Assembly (NCBI RefSeq): GCF_900129765.1
Contig: NZ_FQWU01000003.1
Coordinates: 186,001-250,000 of the forward strand
Length of the DNA: 64,000 nucleotides
Reading direction: 5' to 3'
Source: Massilia sp. CF038
Lineage (GTDB): Bacteria > Pseudomonadota > Gammaproteobacteria > Burkholderiales > Burkholderiaceae_D
In this document: positions 49,169 to 58,855 of the stretch, piece after piece
Numbering within the stretch: the stretch's first letter is position 1
How the letters are laid out: the number at the start of each line of letters is the position of its first letter
Notes under the pieces: generated by a model
Databases searched by the model: none
What the model saw: the letters and a program-made list of their open reading frames with translations, nothing else
What the model was told of the DNA's origin: nothing
Translations under genes and position numbers: made by a program

Positions 49169-50035
49169 ATGCGTACCGGCATTTTGTCCGCCGCCCTGGC
49201 ATTTCTCTGCTGGGGTCTGTTCCCGCTGTATTTTCATGCCCTGAGCGCGGTGCCGCCGACCGAGATTCTGGTGCATCGGGTGCTGTGGTCGCTGCTGTTT
49301 CTGGCCATTGTATTGACCGTGCGGCGGCAGTGGAAATGGCTAGCGGCGCTGCGCGGGCAGCCGCGCGTGATGCTCAGCTTCGCACTCAGCTCGCTCCTGC
49401 TGTCGGGAAACTGGCTGCTGTACATCTGGGCCGTCAACAGCGGGCACGTGATTGAAGCCAGTCTCGGCTACTTTATCAATCCCCTGGTCAATGTGATGCT
49501 GGGCTACCTTGTGCTCAAAGAAAGGCTGCGGCTTGGCCAATGGGCGGCGATCGGCCTGGCGGGCCTGGGCGTGCTGTGGCTGACCTGGCAGGCCGGGCAC
49601 ATGCCCTGGATTGCCCTGATGCTGGCCGCGTCCTTTGGCGGCTACGGCCTGATGCGCAAGACAGCGGCCCTGGGCGCGCTGGAAGGTTTGTCGTTCGAGA
49701 CCATGATCCTGTTTCCGTTCGCGCTAGGCTACATTATCTGGTTGACCGTGCATGGACAGAACAGTTTCATCACAACCGATTCGGACAATGTGCGCTGGCT
49801 GCTGGTGGCAGCCGGGCCGATCACGGCGGTGCCGCTGCTGCTGTTCGCTTCCGGCGCGCGCAAGATTCCCTTGTCGGTTCTGGGCCTGCTGCAATACATT
49901 GGCCCCACCATCCAGCTCAGCCTGGGCATTTTCCTGTTCCACGAAGCCTTCACCAGCGCGCGCCTGGCCGGCTTTGCCCTGATCTGGAGCGCCCTGGCCC
50001 TGTACGCCGCCGAAGGCATGCTCAAAAAAACCTGA
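49169..50035 (+). CDS. rarD: EamA-type transporter, RarD family
   Basis: This 288-residue protein has ten membrane helices in two EamA halves. The start (GILSAALAFLCWGLFPLYFHAL) and HRVLWSLLFL match RarD, a chloramphenicol-sensitive-protein family thought to export small molecules. ATG at 49169 starts the first helix. The ettA gene follows at 95 bp. Confidence 0.88.
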   Translation: MRTGILSAALAFLCWGLFPLYFHALSAVPPTEILVHRVLWSLLFLAIVLTVRRQWKWLAALRGQPRVMLSFALSSLLLSGNWLLYIWAVNSGHVIEASLGYFINPLVNVMLGYLVLKERLRLGQWAAIGLAGLGVLWLTWQAGHMPWIALMLAASFGGYGLMRKTAALGALEGLSFETMILFPFALGYIIWLTVHGQNSFITTDSDNVRWLLVAAGPITAVPLLLFASGARKIPLSVLGLLQYIGPTIQLSLGIFLFHEAFTSARLAGFALIWSALALYAAEGMLKKT

Positions 50036-50130
50036 ACCAACAATGTTTGGGGTTGGCGCGGCGCGGGGTGCTTTCCGGGCCGTGTTTACTGTATCCTGTT
50101 GCACTTCCGTTCAATACCCGAGACTCCTTA

Positions 50131-51798
50131 ATGGCCAATTACGTCTATACCATGAACCGCGTGGGCAAAATCGTCCCGCCGAAACGCCAGATCCTCAAGG
50201 ATATTTCGCTGTCGTTCTTTCCAGGAGCGAAGATCGGCGTGCTGGGCCTGAATGGTTCCGGCAAGTCGACTTTGCTGAAAATTATGGCAGGCATCGATAC
50301 TGACATTCAGGGCGAAGCCGTGCCAATGCCGGGCCTGAATATTGGCTACCTGCCGCAGGAACCGCAGCTTGACCCCGAGATGACGGTCCGCCAGGTGGTC
50401 GAGTCCGGCCTGGGCGAAGTATTTGAGGCGCAAGCCAAGCTTGACGCCGTGTACGCCGCCTATGCCGACGAAGATGCGGACTTCGACGCGCTGGCTGCCG
50501 AGCAGGCGCGCCTGGAAGCCATCATTTCCACCTCCGATGGCGGCAACTTGAATTTGCAGCTGGAAATGGCGGCCGATGCGCTGCGCCTGCCACCCTGGGA
50601 AGCCAAGGTCGGCGTGCTGTCGGGCGGTGAAAAGCGCCGCGTGGCGCTGTGCCGCTTGCTGCTGGCCAAGCCCGACATGCTGCTGCTCGATGAGCCAACC
50701 AACCACCTGGATGCGGAATCGGTCGACTGGCTCGAGCAATTCCTGCTGCGCTTCCCGGGCACTGTGGTTGCCATCACCCACGATCGCTACTTCCTCGACA
50801 ATGCTGCCGAGTGGATCCTGGAACTGGACCGCGGCCACGGCATCCCTTGGAAAGGCAATTATTCGACCTGGCTGGACCAGAAGTCGGCCCGCCTGAAGCA
50901 GGAAGAATCGAGCGAATCGGCACGCCAGAAGGCCCTGGCCAAGGAATTGGAATGGTCGCGCCAGAATCCGAAGGCGCGCCAGGCCAAGTCCAAGGCCCGT
51001 CTGGCCCGCTTCAATGAGCTGAGCGAGTACGAATACCAGAAACGCAACGAGACCCAGGAGATTTTCATTCCTGTGGCCGAACGTTTGGGTAACGACGTGA
51101 TCGAATTCAAGAACGTGTCGAAAGCCTTTGGCGACCGCCTGCTGATGGACAACGTCTCCTTCACGGTTCCACCTGGCGCGATCGTCGGTATCATCGGCCC
51201 CAACGGTGCCGGTAAGTCGACCCTGTTCAAGATGATTGCCGGTCTGGATACGCCAGACAGCGGCGAAGTGGCCATTGGCCAGACGGCGCGCATTTCGCTG
51301 GTCGACCAAAGCCGCGACAAGCTGGCCGACAACAAGTCGGTGTTTGACGATGTCTCCGGCGGCGCCGACATGCTGACCGTGGGCCGGTTCGACATGCCAT
51401 CACGCGCCTACCTGGGCCGCTTCAACTTCAAAGGTTCGGATCAGCAAAAGTTGGTGGGCAACCTGTCGGGCGGTGAACGCGGCCGTCTGCATCTGGCCAA
51501 GACCCTGCTCAAGGGCGGCAACGTGTTGCTGCTCGATGAACCATCCAACGATCTGGACGTGGAAACCTTGCGCGCGCTGGAAGATGCCTTGCTGGAATTT
51601 GCCGGCAGCGTCATGGTTATTTCCCACGATCGCTGGTTCCTGGACCGGATTGCGACCCACATCCTGTCCTTCGAAGGTAACTCGCAAGTCACCTTCTTTG
51701 ACGGCAACTATCAGGAATACGAAGCCGACAAGAAGAAGCGTCTGGGTGAAGAGGGCGCCAAGCCGAAGCGCATCCGCTACAAGCCGCTCACGGTGTAA
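50131..51798 (+). CDS. ettA: Energy-dependent translational throttle ATPase
   Basis: This 555-residue ABC-F protein has two ATP cassettes, with Walker A motifs GLNGSGKST and GPNGAGKST, signatures LSGGEKRR and LSGGERGR, and a central linker (RQNPKARQAKSKARLARFNEL) that binds the ribosomal E site. It senses ADP/ATP ratio and gates the first peptide bond. Length equals E. coli EttA. A strong terminator follows. Confidence 0.96.
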   Translation: MANYVYTMNRVGKIVPPKRQILKDISLSFFPGAKIGVLGLNGSGKSTLLKIMAGIDTDIQGEAVPMPGLNIGYLPQEPQLDPEMTVRQVVESGLGEVFEAQAKLDAVYAAYADEDADFDALAAEQARLEAIISTSDGGNLNLQLEMAADALRLPPWEAKVGVLSGGEKRRVALCRLLLAKPDMLLLDEPTNHLDAESVDWLEQFLLRFPGTVVAITHDRYFLDNAAEWILELDRGHGIPWKGNYSTWLDQKSARLKQEESSESARQKALAKELEWSRQNPKARQAKSKARLARFNELSEYEYQKRNETQEIFIPVAERLGNDVIEFKNVSKAFGDRLLMDNVSFTVPPGAIVGIIGPNGAGKSTLFKMIAGLDTPDSGEVAIGQTARISLVDQSRDKLADNKSVFDDVSGGADMLTVGRFDMPSRAYLGRFNFKGSDQQKLVGNLSGGERGRLHLAKTLLKGGNVLLLDEPSNDLDVETLRALEDALLEFAGSVMVISHDRWFLDRIATHILSFEGNSQVTFFDGNYQEYEADKKKRLGEEGAKPKRIRYKPLTV

Positions 51799-51801
51799 AA
51801 C

Positions 51802-51830
51802 AAAAAGGGTCCCATGCGGGACCCTTTTTT
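51802..51830. terminator. Bidirectional terminator between ettA and the barrel gene
   Basis: A perfect 12-bp stem (A5-GGGTCCC) with an ATGC loop and a T6 tail lies between two converging genes and should stop transcription from both sides. Confidence 0.9.
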
Positions 51831-51845
51831 CATGCTGCCGAGAAC

Positions 51846-52412
51846 TTAGAAGCTGAACTTGGCGCCAGCGGTGATGGCGTCTGCCTTGGCGCCCACATCC
51901 TTGCTCTTGCCATAGCGCTCATATTCGAGAATCAGGGCGGCCTTGTCGCTCAGGTTGTACTGGCCACCCAGGCCAGCGTACACCTCGGTCTTGCTGTCGC
52001 TGCCGGACAGGCCAGGCGCCGTGGTGCTCAGCTTGGTCTTGGTGTAACCAGCACCCAGCTTGCCGTAGACCGAGAATTGCTCGTTGACGGGCATGGTTGC
52101 CTTGCCCGCCAGATAGGCACGGTGACCGTCGGTGGTGCCCGTGTAACCGGTGCCGCCAATGTTGAACGAGGTGTCCGCCTTGCGCAGGTCGGTGTAGCCG
52201 GCTTCCATACCGAAGGTCGGGGTGAAGTCGACGCCGCCGAAGATCTTGGCCGCTGGCTTCCAGCCTTCCGCGTCCACATTGGTCGCGCCGCCGATCTTGA
52301 ATTCGTTCGAGGCGCTGGCCACTGCCACACCCACGTACGGTTTGCTTTGGGCCATGGCAGCGCCACTGAACACGGTTGCACCAGCGATCATTGCAAAAAT
52401 AATCTTTTTCAT
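51846..52412 (-). CDS. Small outer-membrane beta-barrel protein
   Basis: This 188-residue protein has a signal peptide ending AMA and eight alternating amphipathic strands ending in AGAKFSF, whose terminal Phe is the BAM recognition signal. It looks like an OmpA-like/OmpX-like eight-strand barrel. No porin or adhesin function can be assigned. The 5' untranslated region is moderately AT-rich. Confidence 0.85.
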   Translation of the reverse strand: MKKIIFAMIAGATVFSGAAMAQSKPYVGVAVASASNEFKIGGATNVDAEGWKPAAKIFGGVDFTPTFGMEAGYTDLRKADTSFNIGGTGYTGTTDGHRAYLAGKATMPVNEQFSVYGKLGAGYTKTKLSTTAPGLSGSDSKTEVYAGLGGQYNLSDKAALILEYERYGKSKDVGAKADAITAGAKFSF

Positions 52413-52584
52413 TTGCGGTTCCTTTTTTAAAACGGTCTGTTCCGCAATTCCCGATGAATCGCGGAGTAATCAAGATAGCATCGGGATGTGTCCTGCGCTT
52501 TGCCGTTTAAGTAAGAAACGTAAGCGAATGTTACTGACTTTCCAGTCATCAATATATGCATGTATTGACCGAAATTGCCGGAAA

Positions 52585-53181
52585 TTAGGCGATGAAGCGG
52601 AAAGTGAGGTTGACGCGCGGTCCCAAAGGCCGGGTGGATTTGTTGATGCCGTGCTGCCAGTTAGCTTGAGTATTGCCTGCCATGAGCAGCAGGCTGCCAT
52701 CGGTCAGATCGATCTTCAGGCTGCGTTTGCTGGCCTTGTGGCGCAGGATCAAGGTCCGGGTTGCGCCGAAACTGACCGAGCCGATGGCCGGCGCCGGGCC
52801 CAGCTCGGCTTCATCGTCGCTGTGCATGCCCATGCTGTCGCGTTCGTTGCGGTAATAATTGAGCAGCACGCTGTTGAAGGCCCGGCCGGTCGCCGCCTCG
52901 ACGGCAGCCCGTATTTCGGCCAGCAAGGGTGTCCATGGCAGAGGGTCCAGGGTCAGGCCGGAATAGCGGTAGCGTGCGTCACCGTGCCAGGCCGTCAGGC
53001 GCGGCTGCAGGAAAGATTTGCCCCACAGCGTGATCGAATCGGCCCGCCAGTCGGTTTCGGCAATCAACTGCGCCAGCACGCTCTCGTTGCTGTGCGCGAG
53101 CGGCAACTGGGACAGCATGGCCAGTTCCCCATCTTCCAGTGGAATCGGGCGCAAGGTGGCGTCAGGGGCGAACAAGTCCAT
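52585..53181 (-). CDS. alkB: AlkB-family 2-oxoglutarate dioxygenase
   Basis: This 198-residue Fe(II)/2-oxoglutarate oxygenase repairs alkylated bases by oxidative demethylation. The iron ligands are His120, Asp122 and His177, and Arg189/Arg195 in RVNLTFR bind 2-oxoglutarate. The short length and NYYRNERDSMGMHSDDE resemble the ALKBH2/3-like bacterial subgroup rather than E. coli AlkB. Confidence 0.93.
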   Translation of the reverse strand: MDLFAPDATLRPIPLEDGELAMLSQLPLAHSNESVLAQLIAETDWRADSITLWGKSFLQPRLTAWHGDARYRYSGLTLDPLPWTPLLAEIRAAVEAATGRAFNSVLLNYYRNERDSMGMHSDDEAELGPAPAIGSVSFGATRTLILRHKASKRSLKIDLTDGSLLLMAGNTQANWQHGINKSTRPLGPRVNLTFRFIA

Positions 53182-53228
53182 GGGCGAAGCGGCTATGATG
53201 GCGGAAACAGAAACGAGGACATTTTCGC

Positions 53229-53807
53229 ATGAATAAACGTGACTTCATGGGCGCTGCCCTGCTTGCCGCCAGCGGCGCCGCCGCGGCGGGCACGGCCAAG
53301 GCAGGCAGCGGCGGCCCAGTCCTGCTGACCCTGACGGGCGCACTGGGCAAGACCAATCGCGGGCAGTTCGATCCCGGCCGGGACATTCTGATGGGCAAAC
53401 ACAAGCTGGCATTCACGCAGGCGTTCAGCCTGGACTTTGCAGCGCTGGCTGGCTTGCCTGCCGTGACCATCCGGCCGACCCTGGAATACGACGGCAAGGT
53501 CCACACGCTGCGCGGCCCCTTGCTGACACAGGTTCTGGCCCTGGCCGGGATACGCTTGCAGGATGGCAGCAAATTGGCCTTGCGGGCGCTGGATGGCTAC
53601 GCCGCCAGCGTCAGCGGGGCCGAGGTCAGGGACTTGCGTTTCATTGTTGCCACACACATCGACGGGCAGCCGCTGGCACTGGGCGGACTGGGCCCCTTAT
53701 GGGCTGTGTTTGACGCCGACCGGGTGCCTGCGCTGGCTGCCAAACCGCTCAATGAACGGTTTGGCAATTGCCCCTGGGGCATGTATCACATCGAGGTGCT
53801 GGGCTGA
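53229..53807 (+). CDS. Exported molybdopterin-domain-like protein
   Basis: This 192-residue protein has a Tat-like signal (NKRDFMGAALLAASGAAAAG; Lys-Arg rather than Arg-Arg) and a domain resembling the oxidoreductase molybdopterin-binding fold (LRGPLLTQVLALAGI, LRALDGYAASVSGAEV, GGLGPLWAVFDADR). It lacks the length of a full molybdoenzyme, so it may bind no cofactor. It is divergent from alkB and converges on a hypothetical gene. Confidence 0.7.
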   Translation: MNKRDFMGAALLAASGAAAAGTAKAGSGGPVLLTLTGALGKTNRGQFDPGRDILMGKHKLAFTQAFSLDFAALAGLPAVTIRPTLEYDGKVHTLRGPLLTQVLALAGIRLQDGSKLALRALDGYAASVSGAEVRDLRFIVATHIDGQPLALGGLGPLWAVFDADRVPALAAKPLNERFGNCPWGMYHIEVLG

Positions 53808-53808
53808 T

Positions 53809-54171
53809 TCAGGCGTAGGCTTCGGCCAGGGTCATCACGCGCGGGGTGACCTGAATACCCATCCCGGCAAACAAGGCGTCGATGGCAGCCAGATTGGCAG
53901 TGCACTCCTCGGTTTTCCAGCCATTAAACAGGTCGGTCCCGTTCTTTTGGTAATGCAGGTCAAGCACTTTGCCGCGGTCGCGGTGGGTATAGGCCTGGCT
54001 GTGGGTGTTGGTGAAACCCATTTCCGCCAGCGCTGTCAGCAGTGCCGTGGGTGGGTTGTCGGGATCGGTCGCAAGAAAGACGCCGAACGTCTTGCCCGGT
54101 GGCTTGGCAGCGATGTCGACTTCGTAAATGCCAGGCGCCTTGGTCTCTGAGGTGCTCTTCAAAAATAACAT
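53809..54171 (-). CDS. Hypothetical protein
   Basis: This 120-residue soluble protein has no recognised family. It is small and alpha/beta, with KTFGVFLATDPDNPPTALLTALAEMGFTNTHS in the middle. AAAGGAG precedes the ATG. It ends 2 bp from the convergent gene. Function unknown. Confidence 0.6.
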   Translation of the reverse strand: MLFLKSTSETKAPGIYEVDIAAKPPGKTFGVFLATDPDNPPTALLTALAEMGFTNTHSQAYTHRDRGKVLDLHYQKNGTDLFNGWKTEECTANLAAIDALFAGMGIQVTPRVMTLAEAYA

Positions 54172-54281
54172 CGCTGTCTCCTTTGCGGACCGCTTGTCTT
54201 TCCGAGTCGGTGCAGCTTCTGCACGAGTAATCTAGCTTATTGCGATTCGCGGCATTTGTCGATGCATCATTGCATGTTTTC

Positions 54282-54794
54282 TTACGCAAAACCACGGGCC
54301 GGACGCAGCCAGCCCATAACGGTGTCGGTTTCCGCTTCGCCCCGCGCATTGTTGACCCGTGCCCGCAGCCGCCCTTCTTCGACGAAACCAAGCGAGGTGT
54401 ACAGCTTGCGCGCCTTGACGTTGCTGTCGCGCGCAAACAGTTCCACCCGGGTGATGTGAGGCATCTGTTCCATCACTTCGTCCAGCAAGCCCTGGAACAG
54501 GGCGCGCCCCACCCCACGCCCTTGTGCATGGGGCGCCACGGCAATGGTCAGATCGGTCAGCAAGTGGGCCAGGCTGGCAATGCCCACCCGCGAGGCGTGG
54601 ATCTCGCCCAGCAGCTCACCCTCTTCCTCGTAGACGAGCTCGATGCCGTCGGCCGCCGCCTTGCCCATGAAGCCGGCCACATAGGCTTCGCTGACCTCGT
54701 CCGGCGTGCGCGCCAGGCCGTCAGGCACGGCTGCCACTGCACGGTACAGGCGCAGCAATTGCGCAAAATCGTCTTGCCTTGCATGTCGAATCAT
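54282..54794 (-). CDS. GNAT-family N-acetyltransferase
   Basis: This 170-residue protein has the GNAT acetyl-CoA loop VAPHAQGRGVGRALFQGLLDEV and the terminal ARKLYTSLGFVEEGRLR motif seen in enzymes acting on small amines or amino acids. The substrate is unknown. ATG at 54794 or a GTG one codon upstream are both possible. Confidence 0.87.
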   Translation of the reverse strand: MIRHARQDDFAQLLRLYRAVAAVPDGLARTPDEVSEAYVAGFMGKAAADGIELVYEEEGELLGEIHASRVGIASLAHLLTDLTIAVAPHAQGRGVGRALFQGLLDEVMEQMPHITRVELFARDSNVKARKLYTSLGFVEEGRLRARVNNARGEAETDTVMGWLRPARGFA

Positions 54795-54921
54795 CACGTT
54801 TTCCGCTTTGTTTTCTATAGGGCATTCTAACCACAGTCATGCCAACAATCCATTGCACCGCTCCGACCCCTGCGGCATACTCGGGCGTTGCTCAAAAATT
54901 ACCAGGATAAGTGACACACTG

Positions 54922-56406
54922 ATGCGTCTGTTTGCAGCGAACTACCGCTTGCTGGGCTGGATTACACTGATACTGATCGGCGGCTTTTTGACGACCAGCG
55001 TGGCCGCGTACATTGCGTCGCGCGATGCCATCGAGCACAGCATTTCCGAGCAGGCATTGCCTCTTACCGGCGATCTGATCTACTCTGGCTTGCAGAAGGA
55101 CATTCTGTACCCGGTGTTTGTGGCCTCGCTGATGGCGCAGGATCCGAAAGTGCGCGACTGGCTGGCCGCCCCCGACAAACACGAGGCCGCCATTCTGGCC
55201 TACCTGGGCGACATCAAGGCCCAGTACGGGACCGTGGCCAGCTTCATGGCGTCTGACGCCAGCCGCAAGCTGTACCACACCTACGGTGCGCCCGATGAAC
55301 TGCTGGAAGACCGGCCCATCGACAAATGGTTCTTCAAGATCAAGGCACAGCCGCGTACCAAATACGACACCAATATCGACATCGATACCGAACAGACGGG
55401 CCAGCCCACGCTGTTCATCAATCACCGGGTGGTCGACGCCAGCGGTCATTTTGTCGGCGCGACCGGGGTCGAGATCACGCTGGCCGCCCTGAATGAGGTG
55501 CTGGCGCGATATCAGCAGCGCTATGGGCGCAACATCTATTTTGTCAACGGTGAAGGCAAGGTGGTGCTGTCCGGCTCCAGCGTCAAGCCGGACCAGAAAC
55601 TGCTGGCGCGCCGCACCGGCATGAAGGACATCGCCCCGGCCATCCTGAACCGCAGCACCGAGCCGACCAGCCTTTCTTACGGCAATGGCAAATCGGAGGT
55701 AATGGTCAATTCGCGCTATGTGCCCGAGGTGAACTGGTATCTGGTGGTGGAGCAGAACGTGAGCGGCAATATCCAGCCGCTGACGCGCATCTTTGCCATC
55801 AACTTTGGCATCAGCTTTGGCGTGACCCTGCTGGTGCTGATTGTGACCCTGTTTACCGTCAACCGCTTCCAGCGCCGCCTGCAGAAAATGGCGACCACCG
55901 ACGTACTCACTGGCCTGCTCAACCGCCAGGCCCTGGCGCTGCTGTTCAATCAGAGCGCCCTGCTCAGCAAGCGCACCGGGCGGCCCCTGTCGGCGATCTT
56001 GTTCGACATCGACCACTTCAAGACCGTCAACGACAATTTTGGCCATACGGCGGGCGACGCGGTGATCCGCCAGGTGGCCGCCATTGCGCTCGACGCCGTA
56101 CGCGCCAGCGACGTTGTCACGCGCTGGGGCGGCGAGGAATACATGGTGCTGCTGGGCGACTGCAACCTGAGTCAGGCGATGGCGATTGCAGAAAACCTGC
56201 GCATGCGTGTGGCCGAACATGATTTCGGCCTGCGCAACGATGGCGCACCGGTCACCATCAGCCTGGGTGTGGCCCAGTTCCATGACGACGAGACCCAGGC
56301 CGCTTTCTTTGCGCGGGTCGACGATGCGCTGTATGCAGCCAAGAACCGCGGGCGCAACGTGGCCAGTGCATCGCACCCGGCCACGCTGGCGCACCAGCTG
56401 TTCTAA
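54922..56406 (+). CDS. Diguanylate cyclase with periplasmic sensor domain
   Basis: This 494-residue protein has two membrane helices (about 10-32 and 292-312) flanking a periplasmic Cache-like sensor, and a C-terminal GGDEF domain with GGEEY at 403-407. The RASD sequence at 394-397, five residues upstream, is the product-inhibition I-site. It should make cyclic di-GMP in response to an external ligand. GGDEF residues are intact, so it is probably active. Confidence 0.94.
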   Translation: MRLFAANYRLLGWITLILIGGFLTTSVAAYIASRDAIEHSISEQALPLTGDLIYSGLQKDILYPVFVASLMAQDPKVRDWLAAPDKHEAAILAYLGDIKAQYGTVASFMASDASRKLYHTYGAPDELLEDRPIDKWFFKIKAQPRTKYDTNIDIDTEQTGQPTLFINHRVVDASGHFVGATGVEITLAALNEVLARYQQRYGRNIYFVNGEGKVVLSGSSVKPDQKLLARRTGMKDIAPAILNRSTEPTSLSYGNGKSEVMVNSRYVPEVNWYLVVEQNVSGNIQPLTRIFAINFGISFGVTLLVLIVTLFTVNRFQRRLQKMATTDVLTGLLNRQALALLFNQSALLSKRTGRPLSAILFDIDHFKTVNDNFGHTAGDAVIRQVAAIALDAVRASDVVTRWGGEEYMVLLGDCNLSQAMAIAENLRMRVAEHDFGLRNDGAPVTISLGVAQFHDDETQAAFFARVDDALYAAKNRGRNVASASHPATLAHQLF

Positions 56407-57221
56407 CGGCCTTGCGCCAAGGCCGTGGTGGCCACCGCCAGGGCCCGATACAGCTCGCCGCTCGGTCCGTCCCAGTCGTCCAGCGCCGCCTGCTGGCGCG
56501 CGACGGTAGCAAAGTCGCCCCGTGCGATCGGCCCGGTCAGCGCCGCGCCGGCGCCCAGGCGAAATACATTGGCCATCGATTCCTGGGCCAGCGGGGCTGC
56601 CAGCTCGCGCGCCACGCTTTCAGAGATGCCCGCAGCCTGATAGGCCCGCAGCGCGGCATCGAGTACTGTCACCAGGTAATTCGAGGCAAACACCGAAGCG
56701 GCGTGATACACCGTTTTTGCCGCGGCGTCGATTTCAACGCAGCGCGCGCCAATGGCGGCGAAGGCCGGCAGCAGCACGGCCAGCGCGTCGCTGTCGCCTT
56801 CCACGCCACAAAACGTCCCTTCAAACTGCGCCGCCACCTGCGCCGGATCCGCAAAGCTGCGGATCGGATGCACGCTGGCGGTCATCGCGCCCGCGGCGCG
56901 CAAAGACGCCAGTTCCAGTGCCGAGCGCGCGCCGCTGCAGTGAAACACGATGGTGCCAGCCATATCGGCACGTGCAGCGAGGGCGCTGCCAACAACGGCC
57001 AACTGGTCGTCGCCGGCCGCCAGCATCCACACCTGCGCTGGGCGCATGGCGCTCAGGCTGGCAGCCGCAGTGCCGGCGCCGATGAAATGCAGCGCCTCGT
57101 GCGCGCTGGCGGGAGAGCGCGTGAGCACATCCTGGATAACAAAGCTGCCGCCGGCAGCAAACAGGCGGCCCAGCGTACGCCCGACCTTGCCCGCGCCAAC
57201 AATATTGAGAGTCGGTGCCAT
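56403..57221 (-). CDS. Rossmann-fold DUF2520 protein
   Basis: This 272-residue protein has an NAD(P)-binding start (LNIVGAGKVGRTLGRLF) and the DUF2520 C-terminal helical domain (KTVYHAASVFASNYLVTVL). It is related to ketopantoate/proline-type reductases. Its ATG overlaps the stop of the DUF924 gene (ATGA), so the two are coupled. Confidence 0.9.
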   Translation of the reverse strand: MAPTLNIVGAGKVGRTLGRLFAAGGSFVIQDVLTRSPASAHEALHFIGAGTAAASLSAMRPAQVWMLAAGDDQLAVVGSALAARADMAGTIVFHCSGARSALELASLRAAGAMTASVHPIRSFADPAQVAAQFEGTFCGVEGDSDALAVLLPAFAAIGARCVEIDAAAKTVYHAASVFASNYLVTVLDAALRAYQAAGISESVARELAAPLAQESMANVFRLGAGAALTGPIARGDFATVARQQAALDDWDGPSGELYRALAVATTALAQGR

Positions 57222-57799
57222 CAAAAACCGGACCCTGGCTGCGCCAGGTAATCGACTTCTTCGGGCGTGGAAGCACGCCCCAGAATCGGATTGCGGTGTG
57301 GGAAGCGGCCAAAGCGGGCAATCACCCCACGGTGCTTGTGCGCGTAATCGAGCGCGCCTTCAAAGCCCGGGTTCTCAGCTGCCAGTGCGCCGAACAGCGC
57401 CACCGATTGCTCCTGCATGCGGGCATCCTCGGCATGTTCGAAGGGCATGTAGACAAACCAGCGCTGCAGCGGCGTCAGGCCGCGGTCGGCGCCACGCGCG
57501 ACCAGGCCTTCGGCCGCGGCCAGCGCCAGCGCGTCACCCGAAAACGAGGCCGGGGTGCCGCGCCAGGCATTGCGGGTGAACTGGTCCAGCACCAGGATGC
57601 GCGCCAGTACGCCAGCTGCGCCCTGCTCATCCCATTCGCGCAAGCCACCCGCCACTGCTTGTTCGAGCACGCCGCCAAAGCGGGTTTTGATGGCGGCGTC
57701 GACCTCGTCGTCCTTGCGGAACCAGAGCGCGCGCTGCTCGCCATGGCCAGGGCTGCCAGGTGGCAGAAACCAGAAATCAAGTACGTCCTGGGGGCTCAT
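57221..57799 (-). CDS. DUF924 protein
   Basis: This 192-residue protein carries the DUF924 hallmarks: VLDFWF start, LVLDQFTRNAWRG, FVYMPFEHAEDARMQEQSV and FGRFPHRN. The fold is all-helical and TPR-like; the function is unknown. It is the first gene of a coupled pair with the DUF2520 gene. Confidence 0.92.
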   Translation of the reverse strand: MSPQDVLDFWFLPPGSPGHGEQRALWFRKDDEVDAAIKTRFGGVLEQAVAGGLREWDEQGAAGVLARILVLDQFTRNAWRGTPASFSGDALALAAAEGLVARGADRGLTPLQRWFVYMPFEHAEDARMQEQSVALFGALAAENPGFEGALDYAHKHRGVIARFGRFPHRNPILGRASTPEEVDYLAQPGSGF

Positions 57800-57822
57800 T
57801 GCAGCTCTCCTTGGGCAGTGAA

Positions 57823-58569
57823 TCAGTTACGCGCGTGCGAGATCTGGAAGCTGTCGATGCCGGCAAACGCGGCCAGTTCGGCCGCCAGCGCGGGCAGCGG
57901 CGCACCACTTTTTTTCGACAGCGCCAGCGCCACAAAACGCCACTCCTGCATGCCTTCGGTGCAGCCAATGGTGAGCGAACCGCCAGCAATGGCGTAGCCG
58001 CGTTCCAGCGCAATACGGCGCAGCGCATCTTCGCGCGGTATGTAATCTTTTTTGAAGCGCATCATGATGGCAACCGCGTGGCGCGATGGCAGCCAGGCCT
58101 CGATCTTGGACAGGTAAATCATGATCATGGCCGACATGAAGGCCAGGCCCATGGCCGCCATGTAAAAGCCGACACCCACCAGAATCCCGATCACGGCCGA
58201 GGTCCAGATGGATGCCGCGGTGGTCAGGCCGCTGATGTTGAAGCCCTCGCGCATGATCACGCCGGCCCCCAGGAAGCCGATGCCGGTGACAATGCCTTGA
58301 ATGATGCGGGTCGGGTCGCCCGCCGTCATCATGGCGGCACCATTGCCACCAAACCAGAAGCCTGGGTAGCCGCCCACGATGGTCAGCGCGGCCGACGCCA
58401 TGCACACCAGACCATAGGTGCGCATGCCGGCGGCGCGGCCATGGTAGGAGCGTTCGTAGCCAACCAGCAGGCCGAGTGTGAGCGCGCCCATCAGGTTCAA
58501 TAAAATCACCAGGTTGGTGGCGATTTCGGGTTTCGACCAATAGGCCGCGATCAATTCACTAAACGTCAT
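57823..58569 (-). CDS. MgtC/SapB family membrane protein
   Basis: This 248-residue protein has about five membrane helices with the MgtC core (GALTLGLLVGYERSYHGRAAGMRTYGLV, GIGFLGAGVIMREG) and a C-terminal soluble domain of about 85 residues, ACT-like. MgtC proteins adapt cells to low Mg2+ or modulate F-type ATPase. AGGAG precedes the ATG at 58569. It is the last gene of an operon with the aminopeptidase and a small protein. Confidence 0.92.
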   Translation of the reverse strand: MTFSELIAAYWSKPEIATNLVILLNLMGALTLGLLVGYERSYHGRAAGMRTYGLVCMASAALTIVGGYPGFWFGGNGAAMMTAGDPTRIIQGIVTGIGFLGAGVIMREGFNISGLTTAASIWTSAVIGILVGVGFYMAAMGLAFMSAMIMIYLSKIEAWLPSRHAVAIMMRFKKDYIPREDALRRIALERGYAIAGGSLTIGCTEGMQEWRFVALALSKKSGAPLPALAAELAAFAGIDSFQISHARN

Positions 58570-58594
58570 GCGATGCTCCTGTGGCGCCAAGCGC

Positions 58595-58855
58595 CTACGG
58601 CTTTTTGCGCGTCAGCTGTTTTTCGAACGCCACATCGAGCTTGCTGACGCGGCGCGGCGTCTGCGGCCCCAGGCCGTTGACAAAGGCGACAAATTCGTCC
58701 AGCTCCAGCGGTGCGCACAGTGGCGGTTCGCCCGGTGCTTCGGACAGAAAAAACAGGCCTTCGCCCGTGCGTGCCATGGAGTAGCCAGGATTGCCGCTCC
58801 TGACCTTGAGGCGGTCGACGGCGGCGCTGGCGCGGGTGGAACGTGCGGTTGACAT
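58595..58855 (-). CDS. Small conserved-looking cytoplasmic protein
   Basis: This 86-residue protein starts with an ATG sharing one base with the aminopeptidase stop codon (TGATG), so it is translationally coupled. It has a folded-looking centre (SMARTGEGLFFLSEAPGEPPLCAPLELDEFVAFVNGL) and a basic tail. No family name was recognised. Confidence 0.7.
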   Translation of the reverse strand: MSTARSTRASAAVDRLKVRSGNPGYSMARTGEGLFFLSEAPGEPPLCAPLELDEFVAFVNGLGPQTPRRVSKLDVAFEKQLTRKKP

